NCBI GenBank assembly: GCA_965232985.1
Contig: CBDDRC010000005.1
Location: 1-64,000 of the forward strand
Source of the DNA: JADFDG01 sp965232985
Lineage (GTDB): Bacteria > Pseudomonadota > Gammaproteobacteria > Pseudomonadales > JADFDG01
DNA: 64,000 bases
Direction of reading: 5' to 3'
Shown here: positions 25,432 through 34,992 of the stretch, in pieces
How positions within the stretch are numbered: position 1 is the first letter of the stretch
Layout of the letters: every line of letters starts with the position of its first letter
Translations under genes and position numbers: made by a program
Notes under the pieces: model-generated
The model's input: only the letters and a program-made list of their open reading frames with translations
Told to the model about the DNA's origin: nothing
Database searches by the model: none

Positions 25432-25821
25432 TCAGGATTTCTGGACGCCGTATTTGCCGCCACCCAGCAGGATCAGGGCCACAGCGGTAAACAGGTAAAA
25501 CCCCTGCAGCTCAAGCTGCCAGCCACCGTGTGCCGAAAGGGCAAAAACATCGCCAAGGTGCGCCAGCACGATGGCAACAACCATGTTGCCCGTAACCAGC
25601 AGCGCCGCGATACGCACCTGCACACCAGCGATCAGCATCAACGGCGCAACGATTTCGCCGATATACACGCCCAAGGCGAGAAAAGCCGGCAGCCCTTTGG
25701 CCACCAGCATGGCCTCAATCGGTCCGATACCATGGATCAGCTTGCCATAGCCATGAAACAGCATCAGCACGCCCAGCGCGAGGCGCAGCAACAGTTTGGC
25801 GATATCCGGTTGATTCAGCAT
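25432..25821 (-). CDS. DoxX family membrane protein
   Basis: A 129-residue protein with four hydrophobic segments of the DoxX family. LRLALGVLMLFHGYGKLIHG at the N-terminus contains the diagnostic FHGxxK motif, and LVTGNMVVAIVLAHLGDVFALS follows. Function is not well defined; relatives include quinol oxidase subunits and redox-associated membrane proteins. It is located between guaA and tadA on the same strand, four bases after guaA, which suggests co-transcription. Confidence 0.87.
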   Translation of the reverse strand: MLNQPDIAKLLLRLALGVLMLFHGYGKLIHGIGPIEAMLVAKGLPAFLALGVYIGEIVAPLMLIAGVQVRIAALLVTGNMVVAIVLAHLGDVFALSAHGGWQLELQGFYLFTAVALILLGGGKYGVQKS

Positions 25822-25825
25822 GGCG

Positions 25826-27403
25826 TCACTCCCACTCTATGGTAGCCGGCGGCTTGGAAGAGATGTCGTAGGTAACGCGCGACACCCCACTGATCTCGTT
25901 GATGATGCGATTGGAAACCTTCTCCAATAACTCATACGGCAAATGCGCCCAACGCGCGGTCATGAAATCGATGGTTTCCACCGCACGCAAGGCAATCACC
26001 CATTCATAGCGGCGGCCATCACCCACCACGCCGACACTCCTCACCGGCAGAAATACGGCAAAGGCCTGCGCGGTCTTTTGGTAAAAATCGGCGGCGCGCA
26101 GCTCGCTGATAAAAATATCATCGGCGCAACGCAGAATGTCCGCATACTCTTTCTTTACTTCGCCAAGAATGCGCACTCCCAGGCCCGGGCCCGGAAACGG
26201 GTGGCGATAAACCATGTCATAGGGCAAGCCGAGCTCAAGCCCCAGCCGCCGCACTTCGTCCTTGAACAATTCGCGCAAAGGCTCGACCAGTTGCAACTTC
26301 ATGTGTTCCGGCAAGCCACCGACATTGTGGTGGCTCTTGATCACATGCGCCTTGCCGGTCTTGCTCCTGGCCGACTCGATCACATCCGGGTAGATGGTGC
26401 CCTGCGCCAGCCAGCGCGCATCCCTGATTTTCGCTGCCTCGCGCTCGAACACGTCGATGAAGGTGTTGCCAATGATCTTGCGCTTCTGCTCCGGATCGGC
26501 AACGCCAGCCAGCTTGCCGAGAAATTCGTCGGCAGCATCGACCCGAATCACCTTTACACCCATGTTCTGCGCGAACATGCGCATTACCTGCTCGCCTTCG
26601 TTGAGCCGCAACAGGCCGTTGTCGACAAATACACAGGTGAGCTGCTTGCCGATGGCCCGATGCAAGAGTGCAGCGACCACCGACGAATCGACACCGCCGG
26701 ACAGGCCGAGAATCACATGCTCGTCACGCACTTGTTCGCGCACGGTCTCGATCGCATCCGCAACGATATTGCTGGCATTCCACAGTGCCTCGCAGCCACA
26801 GATCTTCAGCACGAAATTTTCGAGCAGGCGCTTGCCTTGCAGGGTATGCGTGACTTCCGGATGAAACTGCACGCCATACAAACGCTTCGCGTCGTTCGCC
26901 ATGCCCGCGATCGGGCAACTCGGCGTACTGGCCATCAATACGAAACCCGCCGGCATCAGCGTGACTTTATCGCCGTGGCTCATCCAGACATCGAGCAGCG
27001 CACTGCCGTCAGCGGCCACATGATCCTCGATATTTTCCAGCAGCCGTGCGGGTTGCTCGCGCTTGACTTGCGCATAACCAAATTCACGCACCTCCGAGGT
27101 GCCGACCTTGCCACCTAACTGCTCGGCCATGGCCTGCATGCCGTAACAGATGCCAAGCACCGGCACCCCGGCCTTGAATACCGCCTGGGGCGCGCGCGGT
27201 GCCGCACCCTGGGTTACCGACTCCGGGCCGCCCGACAAAATGATCCCGGCAGGATTGAACGCCTTGATCTCGGCCTCGTCCATTTCGTACGAACGCAATT
27301 CGCAGTAAACGCCGATCTCGCGAATGCGGCGGGCGATCAGTTGCGTGTACTGCGAACCGAAATCAAGAATAAGGATGCGGTGCGCGTGAATGTTTTTCGA
27401 CAT
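25826..27403 (-). CDS. guaA: GMP synthase (glutamine-hydrolysing)
   Basis: Aminates XMP to GMP using glutamine and ATP. The class I glutaminase domain occupies about residues 1-200, with the nucleophile in LGICYGMQAMAEQLGG and LYGVQFHPEVTHT. The ATP pyrophosphatase domain has the PP-loop GLSGGVDSSVVAALL. The C-terminal dimerisation domain ends in SRVTYDISSKPPATIEWE, the invariant GuaA tail. ATG at 27403 is preferred over a GTG four codons upstream. It is 21 bases downstream of guaB, giving the usual guaBA operon. Confidence 0.97.
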   Translation of the reverse strand: MSKNIHAHRILILDFGSQYTQLIARRIREIGVYCELRSYEMDEAEIKAFNPAGIILSGGPESVTQGAAPRAPQAVFKAGVPVLGICYGMQAMAEQLGGKVGTSEVREFGYAQVKREQPARLLENIEDHVAADGSALLDVWMSHGDKVTLMPAGFVLMASTPSCPIAGMANDAKRLYGVQFHPEVTHTLQGKRLLENFVLKICGCEALWNASNIVADAIETVREQVRDEHVILGLSGGVDSSVVAALLHRAIGKQLTCVFVDNGLLRLNEGEQVMRMFAQNMGVKVIRVDAADEFLGKLAGVADPEQKRKIIGNTFIDVFEREAAKIRDARWLAQGTIYPDVIESARSKTGKAHVIKSHHNVGGLPEHMKLQLVEPLRELFKDEVRRLGLELGLPYDMVYRHPFPGPGLGVRILGEVKKEYADILRCADDIFISELRAADFYQKTAQAFAVFLPVRSVGVVGDGRRYEWVIALRAVETIDFMTARWAHLPYELLEKVSNRIINEISGVSRVTYDISSKPPATIEWE

Positions 27404-27424
27404 CGGATGATTCACCGGAAAACG

Positions 27425-28894
27425 TCAACCAATCGGGTAGTTCGGCGCTTCTTTGGTGATCTGCACGTCGTGTACGTGGGATTCCTTGATGCCCGCAGCG
27501 GTAATTTTCACGAATTGCGTCTTGGTGCGCATTTCGTCAATGGTGGCGCAACCGGTGTAGCCCATCGAAGCGCGCAAGCCACCCATCATCTGATGCACGA
27601 TGTTCGACATCGGGCCCTTGTAGGAAACCCGGCCCTCGATGCCCTCCGGCACCAGTTTTTCCACACCCTGGGCGGCATCCTGAAAATAGCGGTCAGATGA
27701 ACCGGTACGTTGTGCCATCGCCCCGAGCGAGCCCATGCCGCGATAGGCCTTGTAGTAACGGCCCTGGTAGAGCTCGACATCGCCCGGTGCTTCCTCGGTG
27801 CCGGCGAACAGCGAGCCGACCATCACCACGCTGGCACCCGCGGCGATTGCCTTGGCAAGATCGCCGGAAAAACGGATGCCGCCGTCGGCGATCACCGTAA
27901 TGCCCGTGCCTTCGAGCGCCTTCGCCACGTTCGCCACCGCCGTAATCTGCGGCACGCCGATACCGGCAACGATGCGCGTGGTGCAGATTGAACCCGGGCC
28001 GATGCCCACCTTCACCGCATCGGCACCGGCCGCTGCGAGCGCCTGCGCCGCTGCTGCCGTGGCGATATTGCCGCCAACGACATCGACACCCGGAAAATTT
28101 TTCTTGATCCAGGCAACGCGCTCGATCACGCCTCGGGAATGGCCGTGCGCCGTGTCGACCACCAGCACGTCAACACCGGCTTCAATCAGCGCTGCAACGC
28201 GCTCCTCGGTGCCGGCGCCGGTACCCACGGCGGCGCCTACCCGCAGGTGGCCGTGCGCATCCTTGCAGGCACTCGGGTAGGCTGCCGCCTTGGCGATATC
28301 CTTGACGGTGACCAAGCCCTTCAACTGCCCTTCCTTGTTGATGACCAGCACTTTCTCGATGCGGTGGCGATGCAGCAGGGCCTTCACTTCTTCCTGACTG
28401 GCATCTTCCTGCACCGTGACCAGCCGATCTTTCGGTGTCATCACCGCCGATACCGGCAAATCAAATTTTGTCTCGAAACGCAGATCACGGCTGGTGACGA
28501 TACCCACCAGTTCACTGCCGGCAACCACCGGTACGCCGGAAATATTGTTGGCCCGCGTGAGCGCGATCAGTTCGCCGATGGTGATGTCGGGCGAGACCGT
28601 GATCGGGTCGCGCACGACGCCGCTCTCGTATTTTTTCACCGCCCGCACTTCACGGGCCTGGTCGGCGGTTTCCATGTTCTTGTGCAGGATGCCGATACCG
28701 CCTTCCTGCGCCATGGCAATGGCGAGCCGGGCTTCGGTGACGGTATCCATCGCTGCCGACACCAGCGGGATGTTGAGCGGGATGTTGCGGGAGATACGGG
28801 TCTTGAGGCTGACGTCCTTGGGCAGGATGTTGGACTCTGCCGGCAGCAGCAGGACATCATCGAAAGTGAGCGCTTCTTGCACGATGCGGAGCAT
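27425..28894 (-). CDS. guaB: Inosine-5'-monophosphate dehydrogenase
   Basis: Oxidises IMP to XMP with NAD, the committed step of GMP synthesis. The barrel starts at EALTFDDVLLLPAES. Two CBS domains, which usually bind adenine nucleotides, lie at about 95-200, and the catalytic Cys is in GPGSICTTRIVAGIG. The flap follows with YKAYRGMGSLGAM, and the protein ends in a peroxisomal-like tail of no bacterial meaning. ATG at 28894 is chosen; a GTG four codons ahead is the only longer option. It shares the upstream region with divergent xseA. Confidence 0.97.
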   Translation of the reverse strand: MLRIVQEALTFDDVLLLPAESNILPKDVSLKTRISRNIPLNIPLVSAAMDTVTEARLAIAMAQEGGIGILHKNMETADQAREVRAVKKYESGVVRDPITVSPDITIGELIALTRANNISGVPVVAGSELVGIVTSRDLRFETKFDLPVSAVMTPKDRLVTVQEDASQEEVKALLHRHRIEKVLVINKEGQLKGLVTVKDIAKAAAYPSACKDAHGHLRVGAAVGTGAGTEERVAALIEAGVDVLVVDTAHGHSRGVIERVAWIKKNFPGVDVVGGNIATAAAAQALAAAGADAVKVGIGPGSICTTRIVAGIGVPQITAVANVAKALEGTGITVIADGGIRFSGDLAKAIAAGASVVMVGSLFAGTEEAPGDVELYQGRYYKAYRGMGSLGAMAQRTGSSDRYFQDAAQGVEKLVPEGIEGRVSYKGPMSNIVHQMMGGLRASMGYTGCATIDEMRTKTQFVKITAAGIKESHVHDVQITKEAPNYPIG

Positions 28895-28968
28895 GAGACT
28901 ACCCACGGTGTAAGGCCGCTGAAGGGCCTCGGTTGGCGGGGCCGGGGAGCCCCGGGAACAAGGCGCGC

Positions 28969-28974
28969 ATTATA
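28969..28974 (-). promoter_or_regulatory. Probable -10 element of the guaBA promoter
   Basis: TATAAT on the minus strand lies 75 bases upstream of the guaB ATG. The -35 region is GC-rich and poor. The leader contains a GC palindrome (CCGGGG-AG-CCCCGG at 28942-28955). Confidence 0.45.
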
Positions 28975-29081
28975 CGCTGAACGATTCCCGCCGCGACCGC
29001 CGGGCCAAACCGGAAAATCCTGCCATCGCCGCCTGGCCCGGGACTTTGCTAGGCTGCCAGCAAACCCGTCGAGTCCATGCA

Positions 29082-30446
29082 ATGAGCGATACCGCCGCCA
29101 AACAACCCAACATCCTCTCCGTCAGCCAGTTCAATCGCCGCGTTGCCGGGCTGATCGAATCCGGCATGCCGTTGTCGTGGATCGAGGGGGAGATTTCGAA
29201 CCTGGTGCTGCCCGCCTCGGGACATCTTTACTTCACGCTCAAGGACGATGAATCGCAGGTGCGGGCCGCAATGTTCCGCAATCGCAGCCGCCTGCTGGGC
29301 ATCAAGCCACGCAACGGCATGCTGGTCCGGGTGCGCGCCCGACCAACCCTTTACCTGCCGCGCGGCGATTACCAACTGGTCGTCGAGCACATTGAAGAGG
29401 CCGGCCTCGGCGCTTTGCAGCGCGCCTTTGAGGCGCTCAAGCTGAAACTGGCTGCCGAAGGCCTGTTCGCCGCCGAGCGCAAGCGAGCGATTCCCGCCTT
29501 CCCGGAAGCCATCGGTATCGTCACCTCAGCCAGCGGTGCGGCAGTGCACGACATCCTCACGGTGCTGCGCCGGCGCGCGCCCTGGATTGCACTGGTGCTG
29601 TACCCCACGCCGGTGCAGGGCCGCGATGCCGCCGCCGGCATCGCCGCAGCAATCGCTGCCGCGAACCGGCGCGCCGAGGTCGATGTGCTGATCGTTGGTC
29701 GTGGTGGTGGCTCGCTTGAGGATTTGTGGTCGTTCAATGAGGAAATCGTCGCCCGCGCGATCGCCGCCAGCGACATCCCGGTGATCAGTGCGGTCGGCCA
29801 CGAGACCGACGTCACCATCGCCGATTTTGTCGCCGATCTGCGTGCACCGACGCCATCGGCGGCCGCCGAGCGGGTGGCGCCGCCGCGTGACGCATTGCTC
29901 GCGCGCATCAACACCTCACTGCGAACACTGGCACGCCACATACGCAACACCCTGCAGGAATCCCGCGCGCAGGTCGCCATTGCCCGCAAAGGACTGATCC
30001 GCCCCGACCAGCGCCTGCGCGAGTACCGGCAGATGTGCGACGAACTCGATCTGCGCGGCCGCCGCGCCCTGCGCGCGCATCTCGCTGAACAGCAGCAGTT
30101 ACTCGGCGCCCTGGTGCACCGACTGCACCAATCGTCACCTGATCGCGGCCTGGCATTGCAAGGCGAACAGGTCGTTGCCGTACAGGCCCGTTTAACGCGG
30201 GCCGTTATTGCACTCATGGCGGGCAAGCGTCTGGCGCTGGAATCCGGATCGGCGCGCTTGAATACCGTCAGCCCGCTGGCAACCCTGGCACGCGGCTACG
30301 CGATCATCAGCACGTCGGCGAATGAAATCGTGCGGCATGTAGCCGATGTGACAGTCGGCGCGCGACTGCGCGCGCGCCTCGGCGACGGCAGGCTCGATTG
30401 CCGCGTCGAGGCAATCGAGCCTGCCGCTCAATCCAGGCAGCGATGA
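29082..30446 (+). CDS. xseA: Exodeoxyribonuclease VII large subunit
   Basis: Catalytic subunit that, with XseB, degrades single-stranded DNA. The 454-residue protein has the N-terminal OB-fold (ILSVSQFNRRVAGLIES, WIEGEISNL, GHLYFTLKDDESQVRAAMF). The catalytic domain shows GIVTSASGAAVHDILTVLRRRAP, VGRGGGSLEDLWSFNEE and PVISAVGHETDVTIADFVADLRAPTPSAAAE. A coiled-coil region follows. Start at 29082 (MSDTAAKQ) rather than an ATG 12 codons earlier, because the OB-fold starts soon after. xseB is not in the window. It is convergent with der across 21 bases. Confidence 0.96.
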   Translation: MSDTAAKQPNILSVSQFNRRVAGLIESGMPLSWIEGEISNLVLPASGHLYFTLKDDESQVRAAMFRNRSRLLGIKPRNGMLVRVRARPTLYLPRGDYQLVVEHIEEAGLGALQRAFEALKLKLAAEGLFAAERKRAIPAFPEAIGIVTSASGAAVHDILTVLRRRAPWIALVLYPTPVQGRDAAAGIAAAIAAANRRAEVDVLIVGRGGGSLEDLWSFNEEIVARAIAASDIPVISAVGHETDVTIADFVADLRAPTPSAAAERVAPPRDALLARINTSLRTLARHIRNTLQESRAQVAIARKGLIRPDQRLREYRQMCDELDLRGRRALRAHLAEQQQLLGALVHRLHQSSPDRGLALQGEQVVAVQARLTRAVIALMAGKRLALESGSARLNTVSPLATLARGYAIISTSANEIVRHVADVTVGARLRARLGDGRLDCRVEAIEPAAQSRQR

Positions 30447-30467
30447 CTGATCGCGCGGTTCAATTAG

Positions 30468-31877
30468 TTAGTCCCGGCGTTTCTGCTTCTTGATGTGGCG
30501 TATCAAACGGCGCTTCTTCGCCACCTGGCGCGCCGTGAGCGTGTTCTTCTTGCCGGCAAACGGATTCTCGCCACCCTTGAACTCAATGCGCAGCGGCGAG
30601 CCCTCCAGCCGCATCGCCTTGCGAAACATGTTTTCAAGGAAGCGGCGGTAGGCTTCCGGAATGTCATCCACACTGTTGCCGTGGATGACAATCACTGGCG
30701 GCAAGGTACCGCCCATGTGGGCATAGCGCAGTTTCGGCCGGCGGCCACGTACCATCGGCGGCTGGTGCTGCTGTACCGCACGCTCAAGAATTTCAGTGAG
30801 TTTTGCCGTCGACAGCCGCGCGCGCGCCGCCGCGTAAGCGGCATCAATGGACGGATACAGATCGCCGACGCCGCTGCCGTGCAGCGCCGAGATGAAATGG
30901 GTTTTTGCAAACTCGGCAAAACCGAGCCGGCGATCCATCTCCTTGCGTACCTGATCCTTCTGGTAAGTATCGAGGTTGTCCCACTTGTTGATGGCGATAA
31001 CCAGTGCCCGGCCTTGCTCCAGCACATAGCCCAGCAGATGCAGATCCTGTTCGACGAGACCCTCGTGCGCATCAACCACCAGGATCGCCACCTGCGCATC
31101 GTCGATCGACTGCAGGGTCTTCACCACTGAAAATTTCTCGACAGTCTCGTCAACACGGCCACGACGGCGCATACCGGCCGTATCGATCAGCGTGTACTTG
31201 CGTTCGCCACGCTGATACGGAATATAAATACTGTCGCGCGTGGTGCCGGCGATTTCGCTGACCACAACCCGCTCCTCGCCCAGCAGACGGTTGACCAGCG
31301 TTGACTTGCCAACGTTGGGACGACCGACAATTGCGATGAGGATGCTGTCGTCGTCGACCGGCAGCAAGGACTCCGGCGGCTGCTCGGGAATATCTGCCAG
31401 TACATGCGCAATCAGTTGCGCAACACCACGGCCATGGACAGCGGCAATGGCATGCACTTCCTCAAAACCAAGCCGGAAAAATTCGCCACGCGCCACTTCC
31501 GGATCGACACCGTCGGTCTTGTTGACGACGAGGAAGACTTTCTTGCCGGCATTGCGCAGACGCCGGGCGATGAAATCGTCATCGGGCTGCAGGCCGGCAC
31601 GGCCATCAACCAGCAGCAACACAACGTCCGATTCCCTGATCGCCAGCCAACTCTGCTGCGACATCAACTCATCGACACCCTCCTCGACTTCCTGACCGAT
31701 GCCGGCCGTGTCGATACAGATGAATGCCTTGTCGCCAACCCGGCCCTCGCCGTACTTGCGATCGCGTGTCAGGCCGGAAAAATCGGCGACGATCGCATCC
31801 CGGGATTTGGTCAACTGGTTGAACAGCGTCGACTTGCCAACGTTTGGCCGACCGACAATTGCGATAACGGGTTTCAT
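30468..31877 (-). CDS. der: Ribosome-associated GTPase Der (EngA)
   Basis: Essential GTPase for 50S subunit assembly. Two tandem G domains are visible. The first begins at residue 8 (GRPNVGKSTLFNQLT) with DTAG and NKTD. The second begins near residue 185 (GRPNVGKSTLVNRLL) with DTAGMRRRGRV and NKWD. The KH-like C-terminal domain ends in a basic tail (KKNTLTARQVAKKRRLIRHIKKQKRRD). The 469-residue length fits the family. It follows bamB by seven bases in the rlmN-der block. Confidence 0.97.
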   Translation of the reverse strand: MKPVIAIVGRPNVGKSTLFNQLTKSRDAIVADFSGLTRDRKYGEGRVGDKAFICIDTAGIGQEVEEGVDELMSQQSWLAIRESDVVLLLVDGRAGLQPDDDFIARRLRNAGKKVFLVVNKTDGVDPEVARGEFFRLGFEEVHAIAAVHGRGVAQLIAHVLADIPEQPPESLLPVDDDSILIAIVGRPNVGKSTLVNRLLGEERVVVSEIAGTTRDSIYIPYQRGERKYTLIDTAGMRRRGRVDETVEKFSVVKTLQSIDDAQVAILVVDAHEGLVEQDLHLLGYVLEQGRALVIAINKWDNLDTYQKDQVRKEMDRRLGFAEFAKTHFISALHGSGVGDLYPSIDAAYAAARARLSTAKLTEILERAVQQHQPPMVRGRRPKLRYAHMGGTLPPVIVIHGNSVDDIPEAYRRFLENMFRKAMRLEGSPLRIEFKGGENPFAGKKNTLTARQVAKKRRLIRHIKKQKRRD

Positions 31878-31884
31878 GGTCGTG

Positions 31885-33018
31885 TCATTCGACTTTCAGC
31901 GCAGCAAGCCTGCCGCCTTGGCCGAGCACGAAAACCGTACCCTCATCCACAACCGGAACCGCCGCAATCCCTGCGCGATCAACGCGCAGGCGCGCCACGA
32001 TCATGCCATCGGTCTGCCGGATGACATGCAACCAGCCCTGGTAATCGCCGACCAGCAGCAAGCTACCGGTTACTGCCGCACCGGCAACCTGTCTGCCGCG
32101 TAACGACTCCAGTCGCCACACCACAACTCCGTCACTGGCACGATAGGCAACAATGTGGCTGTCGGCATCGACGACATAGATATTGCCGTCGCCGGCTGCC
32201 AACGGCTGGAAAGTCGAGACCGGCTGCTGCCACTCGAACTGCCCGCTGCGCAGATCCATGGCGACGATGCTCCCCTGATAACTCGCCGCATGCAGGCGAT
32301 CACCAACCAGCAGGAAATCGCCGGCAATATCGACCAGCCGATCAAGCTCGGACTTGCCGGCCGGTTCGGCGACACGGCGCTCCCAGATCACCTGGCCGCC
32401 GGCACGCTCCAGCGCCACCAGCACGCCTGACGACAGCCCGACAATCGCCGCATCCGGCAACAGCAGCGGACGACTCGACGCGCGCAACGTCAACGGCGGC
32501 AAGCCGCCGTCATATACCCAGCGCACCGCACCGCTTGCCCGATCGAACAGCGTGACACGACCATCCGCCGATTTGACGATGACGGCATCACCATCAAGCG
32601 CGGGTGGCGCCAGCACTTCGCCCGTCAGTTGCGCCCGCCACACAACCGTGCCGTCGGTGGCAGACATCGCCACCAGCTCGCCTTCGCGTGTGCCGGCGAA
32701 CAGTTGGCCATAACCGGCCACCGGACCGGCACTGAACGCCTCGCCGGTATTGCGGCGCCAGAGTTCGTGACCATCCGCGCGGGCGCGCGCAGACACGCGC
32801 CCGCGCGCATCGACGACATACACCGCGTCACCGGTAACGGCCGGCGCCAGGCGCAAGCCGACGACCGCCGCACCGGCACCGGTATCGACCGACCACAACC
32901 GTACGATTTTGGCCGCCGGCTCAAAAGCCGGTAACGGTGCTGGCGCGAGCAGCGCGTCTTTCTCGCCACAGGCCGCCAGCCATGCCAGCGACAGCAAAAA
33001 CAGAATGCGCAGCCTCAT
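31885..33018 (-). CDS. bamB: Outer membrane protein assembly factor BamB
   Basis: Lipoprotein of the BAM complex that inserts beta-barrel proteins into the outer membrane. The start at 33018 gives a lipoprotein signal (MRLRILFLLSLAWLAAC, lipobox LAAC with Cys at 17). The rest is an eight-bladed PQQ-like beta-propeller, shown by repeated units such as DGTVVWRAQLTGEVLAPPALDGDAVIV and RASGAVRWVYDGG. The 377-residue length is typical. It is 10 bases after yfgM and seven before der, the classical order. Confidence 0.95.
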   Translation of the reverse strand: MRLRILFLLSLAWLAACGEKDALLAPAPLPAFEPAAKIVRLWSVDTGAGAAVVGLRLAPAVTGDAVYVVDARGRVSARARADGHELWRRNTGEAFSAGPVAGYGQLFAGTREGELVAMSATDGTVVWRAQLTGEVLAPPALDGDAVIVKSADGRVTLFDRASGAVRWVYDGGLPPLTLRASSRPLLLPDAAIVGLSSGVLVALERAGGQVIWERRVAEPAGKSELDRLVDIAGDFLLVGDRLHAASYQGSIVAMDLRSGQFEWQQPVSTFQPLAAGDGNIYVVDADSHIVAYRASDGVVVWRLESLRGRQVAGAAVTGSLLLVGDYQGWLHVIRQTDGMIVARLRVDRAGIAAVPVVDEGTVFVLGQGGRLAALKVE

Positions 33019-33028
33019 GATGAAAGAC

Positions 33029-33688
33029 TCACTCACCGGCAACGTAATCGAGCTTCATGGTAATCAGGCTGCGCGCCGTATCATCTTCGGGCGTACTGTC
33101 CAGCGCCTTCTGCCAGGCGGCGCGCGCTGCGACACGTTTACCCTGGACGAGCAATATGTCGCCACGCACATCTTCGCGCGCCGAGACAAACTTCGCCGGC
33201 ACCTCGCCCTGCAGCAGCGCAAGCGCCTCGTCGTGCTTGCCCTGCGCAGACAACACGCGGGCAAGGCGGTTGGTGGTCAGCGCCGTCAGCGATTTGTCGC
33301 CATCGTGATTGAGCGCCGTACGCAAATATTTCTCCGCACCTGCGTAATCGTCTCGCTCAACGGCATGACCGGCGAGCATCAGCGCGGCAAACTGCGCATA
33401 AATGCTGTCACCATGCTTGTTGATCAGTTCATCGCCGGCCTTGACGATGCGCGCTTCAGCATCGGCCGCCGCCTGGCCGCCCTGCGCCATCTGCTGAAAG
33501 GATTCCATCATGCCCTGATAGAGGCTCGATGCCGCCAGTGCTTCCTCTGCCTTGTTCTGTTTGTACCAGTGCCAGCCGGCGTAAGTCAGCGCTGCGAGTA
33601 CGATGGCAATAAGTACGGCAATGCCGTTCTGCTGCCACCAGTTCCGGATTGCGGCAACCTGTTCTTCTTCGGTGCGGTACACGTCCAT
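33029..33688 (-). CDS. yfgM: YfgM family ancillary SecYEG translocon protein
   Basis: Single-pass inner membrane protein with periplasmic TPR-like repeats that in E. coli associates with SecYEG and PpiD. The N-terminus (MDVYRTEEEQVAAIRNWWQQNG) is diagnostic of the family. The membrane segment is IAVLIAIVLAALTYAGWHWY (about 22-41), and helical repeats follow to residue 219. The ATG at 33688 overlaps the hisS stop by one base (TGATG); a GTG three bases earlier is the alternative. Located between hisS and bamB as in enterobacteria. Confidence 0.9.
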   Translation of the reverse strand: MDVYRTEEEQVAAIRNWWQQNGIAVLIAIVLAALTYAGWHWYKQNKAEEALAASSLYQGMMESFQQMAQGGQAAADAEARIVKAGDELINKHGDSIYAQFAALMLAGHAVERDDYAGAEKYLRTALNHDGDKSLTALTTNRLARVLSAQGKHDEALALLQGEVPAKFVSAREDVRGDILLVQGKRVAARAAWQKALDSTPEDDTARSLITMKLDYVAGE

Positions 33689-34974
33689 CACTGTCTCCCC
33701 GGCAGGCGTGCGCGCAGCGCACCTGCTATCTGTTGAATCGATACGGATTCCTGCGCGACTTCCTCGCGCAGCATTTTCAAACCAACAACTTCGCCGGCAA
33801 CTTCGTCTGCACCCAAAACCAGCGCAATGGCAGCACCACTGCGATCAGCCTTTTTGATCTGGCTCTTGAAACTGCCACCACCGCAGTTGAGCTGCAGGCG
33901 CAGGTGCGGCAACTGGTCGCGCAATGTCTCGGCAAGATTAACGGCGCGACGCTCTGCCTCAGCACCCACGGCCAGCAGGTAAACATCGACCGCCGGCGCG
34001 AGACTCGCCGCCGCGCCCTTTTGTTCCAGCAACAAAACCAACCGCTCGACACCCATGGCAAAACCCACCGCTGGCGTCGACTTGCCGCCGAGTTGCTCGG
34101 CAAGACCATCGTAACGACCGCCGGCACAGACTGTGCCCTGGGCGCCGAGCTCGCTCGTTACCCACTCGAATACCGTTTTTGAGTAGTAATCAAGGCCGCG
34201 TACCAGCCGTGGATTACACACATAACGCACTCCCGCATCATCAAGCAGGACGCAGAGCCGATCAAAGTGCGCGCGTGAGGCGTCGTCGATGAAATCAGCC
34301 AGCGAGGGCGCGCCTTCGATTGCGCGGCGCGTGCCCTCATCCTTGGTATCGAGTACACGCAATGGATTGGTTTCGAGCCGGCGCCGGCTGTCCGCATCAA
34401 GCGCATCGATACGCACACGCAGAAAATCAACCAGCGCCGCGCGATAGCGCGCCCGGGCCTCGGCGGTACCGAGCGAATTGATTTCCAGGGTGACAAGATC
34501 CGTGAGCCCGAGCGCTTTCCACAGCCGTGCCGTCATCAGGATCAGCTCGGCATCGATATCCGGGCCGGCCATGCCGAAGGCCTCGACACCGATCTGGTGA
34601 AACTGGCGATAGCGGCCCTTCTGCGGCCGCTCGTGCCGGAACATCGGCCCGGCGTACCAAAGACGCTGCACCTGGTTGTACAGCAGACCATGCTCTTCAC
34701 CGGCGCGTACGCAGCCGGCAGTACCTTCCGGCCGCAATGTGAGACTGTCGCCGTTGCGGTCGTCGAAGGTGTACATCTCCTTCTCGACGATATCAGTGAC
34801 CTCGCCGATCGAGCGCTTGAACAGCTCGGTGTCCTCGACGATCGGCAACCGCACCTGCTGGTAGCCGTAGGTATCAAGCACGCCGGCCACCGTCGCCTCA
34901 AGATGACGCCACAGCGGCGTTTGCGCCGGCAGGATGTCGTTGAAGCCACGAATGGCGGCGATGCGCTTGCTCAC
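33688..34974 (-). CDS. hisS: Histidyl-tRNA synthetase
   Basis: Class II aminoacyl-tRNA synthetase charging tRNA-His. The start is MSKRIAAIRGFNDILP. Class II motif 2 appears as YAGPMFRHERPQKGRYRQFHQIGVE. The His-specific LVRGLDYYSKTVFEW and the motif 3 region AVGFAMGVERLVLLLE follow. The C-terminal anticodon-binding domain covers about the last 95 residues. At 428 residues the length is standard. It is part of the ispG-hisS-yfgM-bamB-der series, 18 bases after ispG. Confidence 0.97.
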   Translation of the reverse strand: MSKRIAAIRGFNDILPAQTPLWRHLEATVAGVLDTYGYQQVRLPIVEDTELFKRSIGEVTDIVEKEMYTFDDRNGDSLTLRPEGTAGCVRAGEEHGLLYNQVQRLWYAGPMFRHERPQKGRYRQFHQIGVEAFGMAGPDIDAELILMTARLWKALGLTDLVTLEINSLGTAEARARYRAALVDFLRVRIDALDADSRRRLETNPLRVLDTKDEGTRRAIEGAPSLADFIDDASRAHFDRLCVLLDDAGVRYVCNPRLVRGLDYYSKTVFEWVTSELGAQGTVCAGGRYDGLAEQLGGKSTPAVGFAMGVERLVLLLEQKGAAASLAPAVDVYLLAVGAEAERRAVNLAETLRDQLPHLRLQLNCGGGSFKSQIKKADRSGAAIALVLGADEVAGEVVGLKMLREEVAQESVSIQQIAGALRARLPGRQ

Positions 34975-34992
34975 GTCGTTGTTCCGGATTCG